Positions 52,493 through 62,028 of a stretch of 64,000 bases of DNA are shown here, piece by piece. The translations under genes and the position numbers were made by a program. The notes beneath the pieces are model-generated. The model searched no databases and had not been told where the DNA came from. It saw nothing but the letters and a program-made list of their open reading frames with translations. Every line of letters begins with the position of its first letter. Position 1 is the first letter of the stretch. Source of the DNA: Phyllobacterium zundukense. GTDB lineage: Bacteria; Pseudomonadota; Alphaproteobacteria; Rhizobiales; Rhizobiaceae. The stretch covers positions 2,268,501-2,332,500 of the forward strand of contig NZ_CP017940.1 in NCBI RefSeq assembly GCF_002764115.1. The letters are read 5' to 3'.

Positions 52493-53005
52493 ATGAACGA
52501 CAAACCGACATCACTTAACGCCGACGGCATTTCCGAACCATTCTCGTCGGACAGCGTGCCTTGGGAAGAATGGTCGGAAGGCAGCCGCTACGGAAGCAAA
52601 TTTCGCTATCTTTCCGGCTTTGGCGGCGCCAATCACGTCGGTGTACAATTGGAGGAACTGGCGCCGGGCATGCAGTCGAGCTTGAACCACTATCACATGC
52701 TTGAAGAAGAGCAGGCCTTTATCCTGGAAGGCGAGATGACACTGCGGCTAGGCGACAAGACCTATCCGATGAAAGCCGGCGACCATGTCGTCTTTCCTGC
52801 CGGGCAGAAGGTGGGCCATTCCTTCTACAATCACAGCGATGCGCCTTGCCGCTTCATCATGATTGGCGAGAAAAACCCGAACGAAGTCGTGTTCTATCCG
52901 GAGACGGGGCGTGTCGGCGTTCGGCTGATGGGCGAAGGTTATGACAGATCAGCTGTCATGGAATACTGGCAAGGCGCTGATACTGAACGGAAAAATCCAA
53001 AATAG
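52493..53005 (+). CDS. Cupin-domain protein
   Basis: 170 residues. A cupin barrel (about 60-145) with the metal-ligand motif HYHMLEEEQAFILEGE and the later AGDHVVFPAGQKVGHSFYNH. These His and Glu residues usually bind a divalent metal. The family includes dioxygenases, isomerases and binding proteins; activity is unknown. ATG 52493 is chosen, ten bases after nadQ. It is the last gene of the ygfZ operon. Confidence 0.85.
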   Translation: MNDKPTSLNADGISEPFSSDSVPWEEWSEGSRYGSKFRYLSGFGGANHVGVQLEELAPGMQSSLNHYHMLEEEQAFILEGEMTLRLGDKTYPMKAGDHVVFPAGQKVGHSFYNHSDAPCRFIMIGEKNPNEVVFYPETGRVGVRLMGEGYDRSAVMEYWQGADTERKNPK

Positions 53006-53048
53006 CGCATGAAACGCTACTAATGTCGAATTGACCGAGTTGCAAACT

Positions 53049-53065
53049 GTAAGCAAATTGCTTAC
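53049..53065. promoter_or_regulatory. Perfect palindromic operator in front of higB
   Basis: GTAAGCAA, A, TTGCTTAC: 8-bp arms with a one-base centre, perfectly symmetric. It lies directly before the codon aligned with the HigB start, where HigA-type antitoxins commonly bind to repress their own operon. Confidence 0.75.
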
Positions 53066-53338
53066 ATCATCAAGAGTTTCAGGAATAAGGCGCTTGCAAA
53101 TCTCTGGCGCAATGGCAAATCGACGATAGACGCGAGAATGCACAAGCGAATTCTTGTGCGACTTGATCGGTTGGATTCTGTACCAATGGTTGAAAAGATG
53201 AACCTGCCTGGCTTTGATTTTCACGCGCTAAAGGGTTTTGACCCAACACGGTATACCGTGCACGATGGCCCATGGTGTATCACATTCACATTCGAAGGCG
53301 GTCATGCTTACGCAGTAGACTTTGAACAATATCATTAG
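53066..53338 (+). CDS. higB: HigB-like (RelE/ParE superfamily) toxin with no canonical start codon
   Basis: From 53066 the frame reads IIKSFRNKALANLW, then the conserved LVRLDRLDS, NLPGFDFHALKG and WCITFTFEGGHAYAVDFEQYH, a full-length HigB of about 90 residues. The expected initiator ATG reads ATC at 53066. The only ATG in frame is at 53138, which would give a 66-residue protein lacking the first 24 residues. No in-frame GTG, TTG or CTG exists between the upstream stop (53021) and 53138. HigB toxins cleave mRNA at the ribosome. It could be silenced, truncated, or started at a rare codon. Confidence 0.7.
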   Translation: MIKSFRNKALANLWRNGKSTIDARMHKRILVRLDRLDSVPMVEKMNLPGFDFHALKGFDPTRYTVHDGPWCITFTFEGGHAYAVDFEQYH

Positions 53339-53346
53339 GAACTGTC

Positions 53347-53649
53347 ATGTATAAAGCAATCCGCGACCCAAATCGCTGCCCTTCACATCCCGGTGCCGTG
53401 CTTGATGATATCATTCCCGCAACGGGCAAAACAAAAGTGGAAATCGCCAAACTTCTCGGCATCTCGCGACAGCATCTCTACGACATCCTGGGTGAACGAA
53501 AGCCGGTTTCGCCGGATGTTGCAGCGCGTCTCGGTAAAGCCTTCGGCGATGGCGCGGAGATTTGGCTGCAAATGCAAGCCGCCCACGATGCCTGGCATGC
53601 GGAGCGTGAGGTTGACGTAAGCAAAATCCCCACGATCCGGGCTGCATAG
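53347..53649 (+). CDS. higA: HigA-like antitoxin (XRE family)
   Basis: 100 residues. A helix-turn-helix domain at about 25-75 (TKVEIAKLLGISRQHLYDIL, then KPVSPDVAARLGKAF), followed by the HigA tail WLQMQAAHDAWHAER. It follows higB by eight bases and probably binds the palindrome at 53049-53065 to repress the operon and neutralises HigB. It has a normal ATG, unlike higB. The end of higA faces panB three bases away. Confidence 0.9.
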   Translation: MYKAIRDPNRCPSHPGAVLDDIIPATGKTKVEIAKLLGISRQHLYDILGERKPVSPDVAARLGKAFGDGAEIWLQMQAAHDAWHAEREVDVSKIPTIRAA

Positions 53650-53652
53650 TTT

Positions 53653-54468
53653 TTATTTCAGCGGATAAACGTTTTCGTCACCGGGGAAGGCCCGCGAGCG
53701 CACATCGTCGGCGTAGGCTTTGACTGCCTCGTCAATGGCGGTGCCGACGGCACCATAGACCTTGACGAATTTGGGCGGCTTCGGGTTGTAGCCGAGCATG
53801 TCTTCAAGGACGAGGATCTGGCCATCGCATTCCTTCGACCCGCCAATGCCGATGGTCGGAATGGCGATTTCGCGGGAAATCTCCGCAGCGAGCGGTTCGA
53901 CAATGCCTTCAAGCACAACGGAAAAGGCGCCCGCCGCGCTCACGGCCTGCGCATCGGCCTTGATGAGCGGCCACAACGCCGTGTCGCGACCTTGCGTCTT
54001 GAAGCCGCCGAGCGTGTTGATCGATTGCGGGGTCAGCCCGATATGGGCCATCACCGGAATACCGCGTTCCGTCAAAAAGCGGATGGTATCGGCCATGCGC
54101 ACGCCACCCTCGAGCTTGATCGCGCCGCAGCCGGTTTCCTGCATGACACGGGCAGCATTGCGGAAGGCCATTGCCGGACTTTCCTCGTAGGAACCGAAGG
54201 GCATATCGACGACAACCATCGCCCGTTTCGAGCCGCGAACCACCGCGCGGCCATGGGCGATCATCAGATCGAGCGACACGCCGAGCGTTGAATCCATGGC
54301 ATAAAGGACCATGCCGAGACTGTCGCCGACGAGCAGGATGTCTGCATGGTTGTCGACGATACGGGCGGTATTGGCATGGTAGGAGGTCAGCGCAACGATC
54401 GGTTCGCCGCCCTTGCGCCCACGGATTTCCGGCGCAGTGATCCGGCGAGTAATGACTTCCTGGCTCAT
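53653..54468 (-). CDS. panB: 3-methyl-2-oxobutanoate hydroxymethyltransferase PanB
   Basis: First step of pantothenate synthesis: ketopantoate from alpha-ketoisovalerate and methylene-tetrahydrofolate. 271 residues. Motifs: [30 protein letters not shown] (metal-binding Asp), [23 protein letters not shown] and the catalytic Glu in [13 protein letters not shown] 54468 is favoured by GGAGGGAAG upstream over a TTG nine codons earlier. It is last in the nadABC-panCB operon, 23 bases after panC. Confidence 0.95.
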   Translation of the reverse strand: MSQEVITRRITAPEIRGRKGGEPIVALTSYHANTARIVDNHADILLVGDSLGMVLYAMDSTLGVSLDLMIAHGRAVVRGSKRAMVVVDMPFGSYEESPAMAFRNAARVMQETGCGAIKLEGGVRMADTIRFLTERGIPVMAHIGLTPQSINTLGGFKTQGRDTALWPLIKADAQAVSAAGAFSVVLEGIVEPLAAEISREIAIPTIGIGGSKECDGQILVLEDMLGYNPKPPKFVKVYGAVGTAIDEAVKAYADDVRSRAFPGDENVYPLK

Positions 54469-54491
54469 GGTTCTTCCCTCCCTCGCCCTGT

Positions 54492-55337
54492 TCAACCTAC
54501 GACCCGCTGGTCGATCAGGCGTACCTTGCCGAAGCGCACGGTCAAGAGAATGACGACTGGCTGTTTGAATTTTCCCGAAACCGGGTCGAGCGTCTGAGCA
54601 TCGCGAATGTCAACTGACTCAATCTCGCCGCGCTTCTCGGTTTCCAGAACCGCGCGAACCGCATGGCGAATGGCCGAGACAGAGCGTTGGCCCTTCGCAA
54701 CCATTCGCTCCGCCTGAGCCAGAGATTTCGCCAGAACGACAGCAGCCTTGCGATCGGCAGGCGTCAACATGGCATTGCGCGACGAGCAGGCGACGCCGTC
54801 GGGCTCGCGTACCGTCGCAACACCGGTGATTTCAATCGGCATATCGAGATCGGCCACCATGCGGCGGATGATCGTCAGCTGCTGATAGTCCTTCTCACCG
54901 AAAAATGCATGGTCCGGCTGCACGATATTGAACAGTTTGGTAACGACAGTCGTGACGCCACGAAAATGGCCGGGACGGATCTTGCCAATCAATACGCGCG
55001 ACAAGACCGGATTGTCGACGATCGTATTGGCGCCGGGCCGGTAGATTTCGGCGACTTCCGGTGTGAAGACATAATCGACACCCTCGGCCTTGAGCTTGGC
55101 GAGGTCGCCTTCCATGTCGCGCGGATAGGTTGAAAGGTCCTCGTTCGGCCCGAACTGCGTCGGGTTGACGAAGATTGAGACCACGGTGATGGCGCTGACG
55201 CTTTTCGACCGGCGGACCAGTTCCATATGGCCTATGTGCAGATAACCCATGGTCGGCACGAGACCGATGGATTTGCCTTTAAGCCGCTCAGCTTTGAGGG
55301 CGGCGCGCAGTTCAGCAATGGTGGTGATGACCTTCAT
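54492..55337 (-). CDS. panC: Pantothenate synthetase PanC
   Basis: Ligates pantoate with beta-alanine using ATP. 281 residues. The HIGH-type motif is [15 protein letters not shown], followed by [34 protein letters not shown], and FGEKDYQQL. Length is normal. Its start overlaps the nadC stop by four bases, linking pantothenate genes to the NAD operon. Confidence 0.96.
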   Translation of the reverse strand: MKVITTIAELRAALKAERLKGKSIGLVPTMGYLHIGHMELVRRSKSVSAITVVSIFVNPTQFGPNEDLSTYPRDMEGDLAKLKAEGVDYVFTPEVAEIYRPGANTIVDNPVLSRVLIGKIRPGHFRGVTTVVTKLFNIVQPDHAFFGEKDYQQLTIIRRMVADLDMPIEITGVATVREPDGVACSSRNAMLTPADRKAAVVLAKSLAQAERMVAKGQRSVSAIRHAVRAVLETEKRGEIESVDIRDAQTLDPVSGKFKQPVVILLTVRFGKVRLIDQRVVG

Positions 55338-56218
55338 GCGATTTCAATGTCCAGTCCGATATCCAGCGTTGGCGCTGCCATGGTGATCTTCGATGTCGAA
55401 ATGTAGTCGACGCCGGTTTCCGCGATCGCTTTGATCGTGTCAAAGGCAATGCCGCCCGATGCTTCGAGTTTGGCGCGGCCAGCATTGATTTTCACCGCCT
55501 TTTCAAGCAGTTCCGGCCCCATATTATCAAGAAGAATCACATCCGCATGGACTGACAACGCTTCCTCGAACTGCTTGATCCCATCCACTTCCACCTCGAT
55601 CTTGACCAGATGGCCGGCATAGGCACGCGCCGCGAGAATGGCTTTTGCCACGCCGCCAGCGACAGCAATATGATTGTCCTTGATCAGGATGGCATCGTCG
55701 AGGCCGAAACGATGGTTGGAACCGCCGCCGCATTTCACCGCATATTTGGCGAAGGCGCGAAGTCCAGGAATGGTCTTGCGGGTGTCGCAGACCTTGGCAT
55801 TGGTATGGGCGATCAGATCCGCGAATTTCGCCGTATAGCTGGCGATGCCGCTCAAATGCATGAGGAAATTCAAAGCGACCCGTTCGGCAGACAGAATGGC
55901 GCGCGCATTGCCTTCGATCCGCGCAATACCATCGCCCGTCTTGACCCGCGCGCCGTCTTTCACCAGAGCGGTGAACTTCAGCGAAGGCTCGATGAGCGCA
56001 AAAGCTGTCCGCGCAAAACCCATGCCGCAGATCGTACCCGTTTCGCGGCTGGAGAGAACCGCCGTAGCGACGGCATCTTCCGGCAAAGTTGCGTTGGTCG
56101 TGATATCCCCTGCCCGGCCGAGATCTTCGAGCAAGGCGGCACGCACAGCATCGTCGATCAGCAGTTGTGGCAAGGATGGAGGAAAGGCCTTTTGTGCGCC
56201 CTCAGGTGTGTACGCCAT
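55334..56218 (-). CDS. nadC: Nicotinate-nucleotide pyrophosphorylase NadC
   Basis: Converts quinolinate and PRPP to nicotinate mononucleotide. 294 residues. Typical segments: ALLEDLGRAGDITTNA, NFLMHLSGIASYTAKF, DTRKTIPGLRAFAKYAVKCGGGSNHRFGL and ILLDNMGPE. ATG 56218 overlaps the nadB stop by one base (TGATG), showing coupling. Confidence 0.96.
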   Translation of the reverse strand: MAYTPEGAQKAFPPSLPQLLIDDAVRAALLEDLGRAGDITTNATLPEDAVATAVLSSRETGTICGMGFARTAFALIEPSLKFTALVKDGARVKTGDGIARIEGNARAILSAERVALNFLMHLSGIASYTAKFADLIAHTNAKVCDTRKTIPGLRAFAKYAVKCGGGSNHRFGLDDAILIKDNHIAVAGGVAKAILAARAYAGHLVKIEVEVDGIKQFEEALSVHADVILLDNMGPELLEKAVKINAGRAKLEASGGIAFDTIKAIAETGVDYISTSKITMAAPTLDIGLDIEIA

Positions 56219-57777
56219 CAAGCCAGCTCCATTATCTCGTCCACTGCGGTTTCGGCATCGGCCAGGGTCAAAAATGTCCTGTGCCGCCATTCGGGCCGCT
56301 TCTCGGGAAAGTCCGTGCGGAAATGGCCTCCACGGCTTTCCTCGCGACGCAAAGCGCTGACAGCGACCATTTTTGCGGTCGCCAGCACATTGCGGAAAGC
56401 CGCGTCGCGATTGGTTTTTTGCAATTCGAGGATGACCTTCAGCCCTTCCAGCATACCTTTGCGATCACGGATGACGCCAAAACTGGCGCTCATCGTCTTA
56501 CGCAGCCTGGTCATCGCGGCCGTATCGGCCTCGGCAACCAGATCGTCCCTGTCGACTGAGCCCTTAGACCAGTCTTCCGCGTGTTTCGCGTTACCCTTGC
56601 CAATCTTGGCGGCGATGCGGGCAGAAAACACCACCGCTTCGAGCAGCGAATTCGACGCCAGCCTGTTGGCGCCATGTGCGCCTGTCGATGTGCATTCACC
56701 GCAGGCCCAAAGGCCATCGATCGACGTGCGTCCGTCCTTGTCCGTCAGGATTCCGCCCATGAAATAATGTGCGGCGGGGACAACGGGGATGGGTTCGATG
56801 ACGGGATCGATGCCGGCATCGCGGCAATATTTGTAGACGGTGGGGAATTCTTCGGCAAACGTCGCGCCCACGGCCTTGGTGCAATCGAGCCAGGCGCCGC
56901 GCCCGCTCATGACCTCGGCATAGATGCCACGTGCCACGACATCGCGCGGTGCGAGTTCTGCGTCGGGATCGATCTTCAGCATGAAACGTTCGCCCGCGCG
57001 ATTGATCAGCGTTGCGCCATGCCCGCGCAGGGCTTCAGTTGCCAGTGGTGCTGGGTCCTTGTTGACGTCCAAAGCCGTCGGATGAAACTGCACGAATTCC
57101 ATGTCGGCCATCATTGCGCCGGCACGAGCCGCCATGCCAATCCCCTCACCGCGCGCTTCCGACGGATTCGTGGTCACAGCATAGAGATGGCCGATGCCAC
57201 CTGTGGCTATGACGACTGTTCGCGATGCCAGTTTGACCTGGCTGCCGCGTCCCGCTTCGGTTCGCGCGATGACGCCAGTCACCGCGCCCTTTTCGGTCAT
57301 GATGTCTTCGACGACATATCCCTCCATCACCCGGATGGACGGCGTGTCCTCGACCGTCTTGACCAGTGCCTGCATGATGGCGCGGCCGGCCATGTCGCCG
57401 CGAACGCGAACGATGCGGCTTTCCGAGTGCGCCGCTTCACGCGAAACCTGGAGGCGGCCCTCCAGATCGCGGTCGAAGGGAACGCCGTAGCCGAGAAGAT
57501 CGTGGACGCGGGAAGCAGCCTCCCCGGCCATCAGGCGGGCAATACCTTCATCGACGATGCCATCGCCCGCTGCGACCGTGTCGGCCACGTGCTTTTCCAT
57601 CGTATCGCCTTCCGATACGGCAGCGGCGATACCTGCCTGCGCCCAGGCAGAGGAGGCACCGCGTCCGATCGGCGCAGCTGCAAGCACCGTGACAGGCCGT
57701 GGAGCGAGTTTCAGGGCGCAGAAAAGTCCAGCAAGACCGCCACCAATGATGATGACGGGTTCGGATTGGGTGGACAT
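56218..57777 (-). CDS. nadB: L-aspartate oxidase NadB
   Basis: FAD enzyme making iminoaspartate from aspartate. 519 residues from ATG 57777. The FAD-binding start is [38 protein letters not shown] and the active-site HFMGG-type segment [21 protein letters not shown] with [15 protein letters not shown] are present. GGGAGG lies nine bases before 57777; an ATG at 57783 is too close to that site. It is second in the nadA-nadB-nadC run. Confidence 0.94.
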   Translation of the reverse strand: MSTQSEPVIIIGGGLAGLFCALKLAPRPVTVLAAAPIGRGASSAWAQAGIAAAVSEGDTMEKHVADTVAAGDGIVDEGIARLMAGEAASRVHDLLGYGVPFDRDLEGRLQVSREAAHSESRIVRVRGDMAGRAIMQALVKTVEDTPSIRVMEGYVVEDIMTEKGAVTGVIARTEAGRGSQVKLASRTVVIATGGIGHLYAVTTNPSEARGEGIGMAARAGAMMADMEFVQFHPTALDVNKDPAPLATEALRGHGATLINRAGERFMLKIDPDAELAPRDVVARGIYAEVMSGRGAWLDCTKAVGATFAEEFPTVYKYCRDAGIDPVIEPIPVVPAAHYFMGGILTDKDGRTSIDGLWACGECTSTGAHGANRLASNSLLEAVVFSARIAAKIGKGNAKHAEDWSKGSVDRDDLVAEADTAAMTRLRKTMSASFGVIRDRKGMLEGLKVILELQKTNRDAAFRNVLATAKMVAVSALRREESRGGHFRTDFPEKRPEWRHRTFLTLADAETAVDEIMELA

Positions 57778-57794
57778 GGACATCGCCTCCCGTG

Positions 57795-58880
57795 TCAATT
57801 CTTCAGATTGACCATGCGTTCAACGGCAAGCCGCGCGCGTTCGCCAACCAACGGGTCGACATGGATCTCCTCGCGCATATAGACGAGGCTCTCGAGAATG
57901 TTCGGCAAGGTGATGCGTTTCATATGCGGGCAGAGATTGCACGGTTTGATGAATTTCACATCCGGCACTTCCGATTCGATATTGGAAGCCATCGAGCATT
58001 CGGTCACCAGAAGGACCTTGGCCGGACGGTGGTCCTTCACATAATTGATCATACCGCTCGTGGAACCGGTGAAATCAGCGATGGCAACGACTTCCGGCGG
58101 GCATTCCGGATGGGCAATAATCTGGATATCCGGATCGGCCGCCCTGTACGCAAGCAATTCGTCGGCGGTAAAGCGCTCATGCACTTCGCAATGGCCCTTC
58201 CAGGTGAGAATCTTGACCTTGGTCTGTGCGGCAACATTCTGGGCAAGGAATTCATCAGGAATGCACAATACACGATCGACGCCGAAGCTCTCGACCACCT
58301 GAACCGCATTGGCCGACGTGCAGCAAATATCGCTTTCCGCCTTCACTTCTGCGGAAGTGTTCACATAGGTGACGATCGGCACGCCCGGATAGGTTTCGCG
58401 GAGCAGACGCACGTCGGCCCCAGTGATCGACTCGGCGAGCGAACAGCCTGCCCTCATGTCCGGAATCAAAACCGTCTTCTGCGGATTGAGCAGCTTCGAT
58501 GTCTCCGCCATAAAGTGGACGCCGCACTGAACGATGATGTCGGCATCGACCTTGGTGGCTTCCTTGGCGAGCTGCAGGGAATCGCCGACGATGTCGGCGA
58601 CGCAGTGAAAAATCTCCGGTGTCTGGTAGTTGTGCGCGAGGATAACCGCATTGCGCTGCTTTTTCAGCCGGTTGATTGCTGCCACATAGGGCGCGTAGAC
58701 AGGCCATTCGATGCGCGGGATATGATGGGCGACACGCTGGTAGAGATTCTCGGTCTCCGCCGCGACCTCGGGCGTATATGAAAGATCCGGCATTTCAAGA
58801 ATACCAAAACGATCCGCTGCGGTTTGCCCCTCATTGCGATCATTGGCAATGCGGTCACTGGTCGGGCGGGTGCTGGTCAT
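57795..58880 (-). CDS. nadA: Quinolinate synthase NadA
   Basis: Fe-S enzyme condensing iminoaspartate and dihydroxyacetone phosphate to quinolinate. 361 residues. The three cluster cysteines are in [27 protein letters not shown] and [25 protein letters not shown] is the substrate region. ATG 58880 is favoured by AGGAGG eight bases upstream. First gene of nadA-nadB-nadC-panC-panB, with a palindromic operator about 75 bases upstream. Confidence 0.96.
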   Translation of the reverse strand: MTSTRPTSDRIANDRNEGQTAADRFGILEMPDLSYTPEVAAETENLYQRVAHHIPRIEWPVYAPYVAAINRLKKQRNAVILAHNYQTPEIFHCVADIVGDSLQLAKEATKVDADIIVQCGVHFMAETSKLLNPQKTVLIPDMRAGCSLAESITGADVRLLRETYPGVPIVTYVNTSAEVKAESDICCTSANAVQVVESFGVDRVLCIPDEFLAQNVAAQTKVKILTWKGHCEVHERFTADELLAYRAADPDIQIIAHPECPPEVVAIADFTGSTSGMINYVKDHRPAKVLLVTECSMASNIESEVPDVKFIKPCNLCPHMKRITLPNILESLVYMREEIHVDPLVGERARLAVERMVNLKN

Positions 58881-58954
58881 ATCCAATTCCTCCTGGACAC
58901 TCTTCACGGATCAACCTTGGCCCTTCCCTGGCCGGTTGCTTGCCGAAGATCATT

Positions 58955-58973
58955 TATACTCACTTTGAGCATA
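58955..58973. promoter_or_regulatory. Candidate NadQ operator upstream of nadA
   Basis: TATACTCA, CTT, TGAGCATA: 8-bp arms with one mismatch around a three-base centre. It is flanked by GATCAT and ATGATC, adding weak outer symmetry. It lies about 75 bases before the nadA ATG and resembles what I recall of NadQ sites in Rhizobiales. Confidence 0.7.
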
Positions 58974-59053
58974 TTTATGATCAAAAGAAAAACGGCAGGG
59001 CCGTCACGATCTACATAGGGGAATATTTAGATGGCTTCAAGGGGCAATCAACG

Positions 59054-59092
59054 GGAAAAGGAAAGGCCACCGGAACCAGCGGCCTTCCTTTC
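59054..59092 (-). terminator. Hairpin terminator after the small lipoprotein gene
   Basis: On the minus strand the arms AAAGGAAGGCC and GGCCTTTCCTTTT pair with one bulge over an inner loop that can pair further. A T-rich tail follows. It lies 17 bases past the lipoprotein stop and also faces the nadA promoter. Confidence 0.7.
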
Positions 59093-59108
59093 AGATTGAT
59101 CTCCCGGC

Positions 59109-59342
59109 TCAGCCGCCATAAACGCCGCCAATGATAATCTTGCGGTCATCACCATAGCGGCGGCTGTCCCGCTCGTTCCTGTAGGGGCTATCACCGCCGA
59201 CGCGAGGGGTGCAATCGGTGAAAACCTTGGCGCCGAAATCACTCGGCCGGTCGCAGAAGACCAGCGGGCTGACATTGCCCGAGTTCGCGCAACCGCTGAG
59301 AGCAATAGCACCCAGCGCCAAAATAGGCAGTAATAGTCGCAT
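59109..59342 (-). CDS. Small lipoprotein of unknown function
   Basis: 77 residues with a lipoprotein signal peptide ending at the lipobox LSGC (Cys18). The mature part is short, with two further Cys (FCDRPSDFG and TDCTPRVGG) and a basic Arg/Asp/Tyr stretch (NERDSRRYGDDR) then IIIGGVYGG. Anchored in the outer or inner membrane. I do not recognise a named family. A terminator follows, so it is a single-gene unit. Confidence 0.75.
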   Translation of the reverse strand: MRLLLPILALGAIALSGCANSGNVSPLVFCDRPSDFGAKVFTDCTPRVGGDSPYRNERDSRRYGDDRKIIIGGVYGG

Positions 59343-59492
59343 ATAATCGATCCTTCATTCTCTGCATCGGCGCTGGCGCGCAACATCCCGGTGCTTGTAC
59401 TCATCAAACTCATTTAAGTACCAATCAACTCAATTCAATTGATTGGGATGGTAAATGAGCTAAACCTGCGTTCTCAGAAAAAAGGGAAAGCC

Positions 59493-60731
59493 ATGTCGCA
59501 GAGCCAAACAACAGCCGTCAAGCAAACTGGTATACCGTGGCTGATTATCATCGCCGGTTGCCTTATTGCGCTGATGACGTTTGGTCCGCGCTCTGCCATG
59601 GGCTTCTTCCAGCTACCGCTGCTCGCCGAGAAAGGCTGGGATCGCACGACCTTCGGCATGGCAATGGCGCTGCAGAATCTCTGCTGGGGAGCAGGACAGC
59701 CCTTCTTCGGCGCGATCGCCGACAAGTTTGGCACTTGGCGTGTGCTGTTCATTTCAGCGATCCTCTATTGCGGTGGTCTTTTGTTAATGGCGTGGGCCAC
59801 TTCGCCAGGCTTGCTCTATCTGGGTGGCGGCGTGCTGGTGGGACTTGGCGTTGCATCAGGCTCCTTCGGCATCATCCTGTCGGCCTTTGCCCGCAATGTT
59901 TCCGCGGCCAACCGAACCTTCGTTTTCGGTATCGGCACCGCCGCCGGTTCAGCCGGGATGTTCGTTTTTGCACCTATCAGCCAGGGACTGATCGATCGAT
60001 TTGGCTGGTCTGACGGCTTGGTCTATCTCGGGATTGCCATGCTGATCATCCCGATTCTTGCCATACCGCTCCGGGGCAATTCTTCCAGCGGCAGGGTCAG
60101 TGAAACGCAATACAAACAGTCGATTGGCGAAGCCCTGAGGGAAGCCTTCGGGCACAAGAGCTACCTGTTGCTGACGACCGGCTTCTTCGTCTGCGGTTTC
60201 CAGGTGGCTTTTATCACCGCGCATTTTCCTGCCTATATCGGCGATATCGGCATCGATGCGACCTATGCGGTGCTTGCTTTGGCCCTGATCGGCTTCTTCA
60301 ATATCATCGGCTCCCTGGCGTCTGGCGTCATCAGCCAACGCTACTCCAAGCCGAAATTCCTTGCCTATCTCTATCTTGGCCGATCCGTATTGGTCACCGC
60401 CTTCCTGCTGTTGCCGCAGACAGGAACCTCGGTAATCGTCTTCTCGATCCTGATGGGTCTGATGTGGCTCTCGACAGTGCCGCCAACGAATTCACTTGTC
60501 GCCATCATGTTCGGCACACGCCACCTCGGCCTGCTCGGTGGCATCGTCTTTTTCTCGCACCAGATCGGTTCATTCCTCGGGGTCTGGCTCGGCGGCTATC
60601 TCTACGACCATTTTGGCAGCTACAATCCAGTCTGGTGGCTTGGCGTCGTCCTTGGCATCTTCGCGGCCATCGTTCATTGGCCGATCCAGGAAACAGCAGC
60701 GTATCGCCCTGCTCTCCAGCCTGCGGAATAG
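59493..60731 (+). CDS. MFS transporter (oxalate/formate antiporter or monocarboxylate-like)
   Basis: 412 residues with twelve hydrophobic helices. Motif A-like FFGAIADKFGTWR follows helix 2, and the DRFGWSDGLVYL and GVISQRYSKPK loops fit the family. The pattern with PRSAMGFFQLPLLAEKGW resembles the monocarboxylate/OFA group. Substrate unknown. ATG 59493 is favoured by GGGAAAG upstream over a longer frame. It lies five bases before the convergent GH5 gene stop. Confidence 0.82.
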   Translation: MSQSQTTAVKQTGIPWLIIIAGCLIALMTFGPRSAMGFFQLPLLAEKGWDRTTFGMAMALQNLCWGAGQPFFGAIADKFGTWRVLFISAILYCGGLLLMAWATSPGLLYLGGGVLVGLGVASGSFGIILSAFARNVSAANRTFVFGIGTAAGSAGMFVFAPISQGLIDRFGWSDGLVYLGIAMLIIPILAIPLRGNSSSGRVSETQYKQSIGEALREAFGHKSYLLLTTGFFVCGFQVAFITAHFPAYIGDIGIDATYAVLALALIGFFNIIGSLASGVISQRYSKPKFLAYLYLGRSVLVTAFLLLPQTGTSVIVFSILMGLMWLSTVPPTNSLVAIMFGTRHLGLLGGIVFFSHQIGSFLGVWLGGYLYDHFGSYNPVWWLGVVLGIFAAIVHWPIQETAAYRPALQPAE

Positions 60732-60736
60732 CTCCG

Positions 60737-61915
60737 TCAGGGCTGGAGACGGTTGCGGATCGGCTCGAACTCCGGTGTAGCATTGCGCTTCGCCGGGTCC
60801 GGCGCGTTGGCGTCAATCGCCTCCCAGTATTTCCAGTGCACTTTTCCGGCACCGAGTTCGTAATCCATGCCGTCCCAGCTATCTTCGCGGAAGCTGTAGA
60901 AGGCCCAGTGCAGCTTGTTGCTATCAAGCGCCGTCAGCACGTCGTCGAGATGTGTCTTGCACCCGGCGAGCCTGCGCATGCAGCCGAATTCGCCGGCAAC
61001 CAGACGATTGAGCGGCACCCCATGCGACTTGGCCCATTTGACCGGCTCCGCCAGATATTCCGAAACTTTCTGCGCATTCCACACGACGTTTGTGCCGGCA
61101 TAAGGCACCTCGCCCGGATAGGCATAGGGTTTTTCCCGTTTCATGTTGGGGGCACTGGTCGCGTCATAGGGTTCATACATGTGAAAGCTGTAGAGCACAT
61201 TCTTGTCGCCAAGGGCCGACGGCCAATAGGTGAAGGCGTCCGCCGCCGCATACCAGCCCGCATCAGCCATGATCGGCGTTACAGCGTCCACCTTGCGGAT
61301 TTCCGCAATGACCATGTCGTAGAAGGCCAGCAAATCGCGCGAGCCGCCTTTCTGCGTCTTATACCAGGACTGCATGTCCGCAGTGCTCGCGTGTTCCTGC
61401 AGCCCGCCCTTCTTTTCCGGTGCCGTTTCATTGATCAGATTGTAGGCGACGATAGAAGGATGATCCTTCAGGGCGGCGGCCAGATCGTTCCAGAAGCGGG
61501 CGGCATCCTGCCACCTGGCCTTGTCCTGCCACAGCCGGTCATCGAACTTGCCGCCATTGTTCTGAGCCCAGCGCATCGAGGGCAAGGATAGCGGTGTGAT
61601 GACGACTTTGAGACCCGCCTTGTCGGCACGATCCAGCGTGGCTTTGAGCGTCGCAAGATCGCTCGTTGGAATGCCCTCATAATGATCTGCATCCCCAATA
61701 AGGAAGTCGCGTTTGGCCGGTTTCCATTTATCGTAGGAAAGCCGTACCCAGCTTGCGCCATATTTTTTCAGTGCGTCGAAATAGGCTTGATCGGGCGGTA
61801 GGCGATTAAAACTATTGCCGCCATGCTGGGGAGTGTCCCAGAAACTGGCGAGATCGGCGGCATGCGCGCCGCATGTCAAACCCAGAGAAAGAAGAAGTGC
61901 CGTCAAAATGCGCAT
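60737..61915 (-). CDS. Secreted glycoside hydrolase family 5 protein
   Basis: 392 residues with a signal peptide ending near AHA (residue 19). The catalytic acid is the Glu in YNLINETAPE and the nucleophile the Glu in LVAGEFGCMRR, both at (beta/alpha)8-barrel positions of GH5. Substrate could be beta-glucan, mannan or an own-envelope glucan. It is not in a polysaccharide-utilisation cluster. Complete and on its own. Confidence 0.88.
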   Translation of the reverse strand: MRILTALLLSLGLTCGAHAADLASFWDTPQHGGNSFNRLPPDQAYFDALKKYGASWVRLSYDKWKPAKRDFLIGDADHYEGIPTSDLATLKATLDRADKAGLKVVITPLSLPSMRWAQNNGGKFDDRLWQDKARWQDAARFWNDLAAALKDHPSIVAYNLINETAPEKKGGLQEHASTADMQSWYKTQKGGSRDLLAFYDMVIAEIRKVDAVTPIMADAGWYAAADAFTYWPSALGDKNVLYSFHMYEPYDATSAPNMKREKPYAYPGEVPYAGTNVVWNAQKVSEYLAEPVKWAKSHGVPLNRLVAGEFGCMRRLAGCKTHLDDVLTALDSNKLHWAFYSFREDSWDGMDYELGAGKVHWKYWEAIDANAPDPAKRNATPEFEPIRNRLQP

Positions 61916-62028
61916 CAGGAATCGCCCCGCTCTTACAGAGCTTGTCGATTGCTTGAACAGTAAGGCGTTATTTGGTCCAATTCGGCGCAGCGCGCAGTGC
62001 GAATTTCGATTGAAAACCGAAACTGCAG

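Noticed and set aside
55610..57882. Two long plus-strand open frames opposite nadC and nadB
   Set aside because: They are shadows of the nad genes, whose catalytic motifs are clear on the minus strand.
58881..58954. Riboswitch in the nadA leader
   Set aside because: The leader is short and lacks the paired domains of known NAD-related riboswitches; the palindrome and a NadQ-type gene explain control better.
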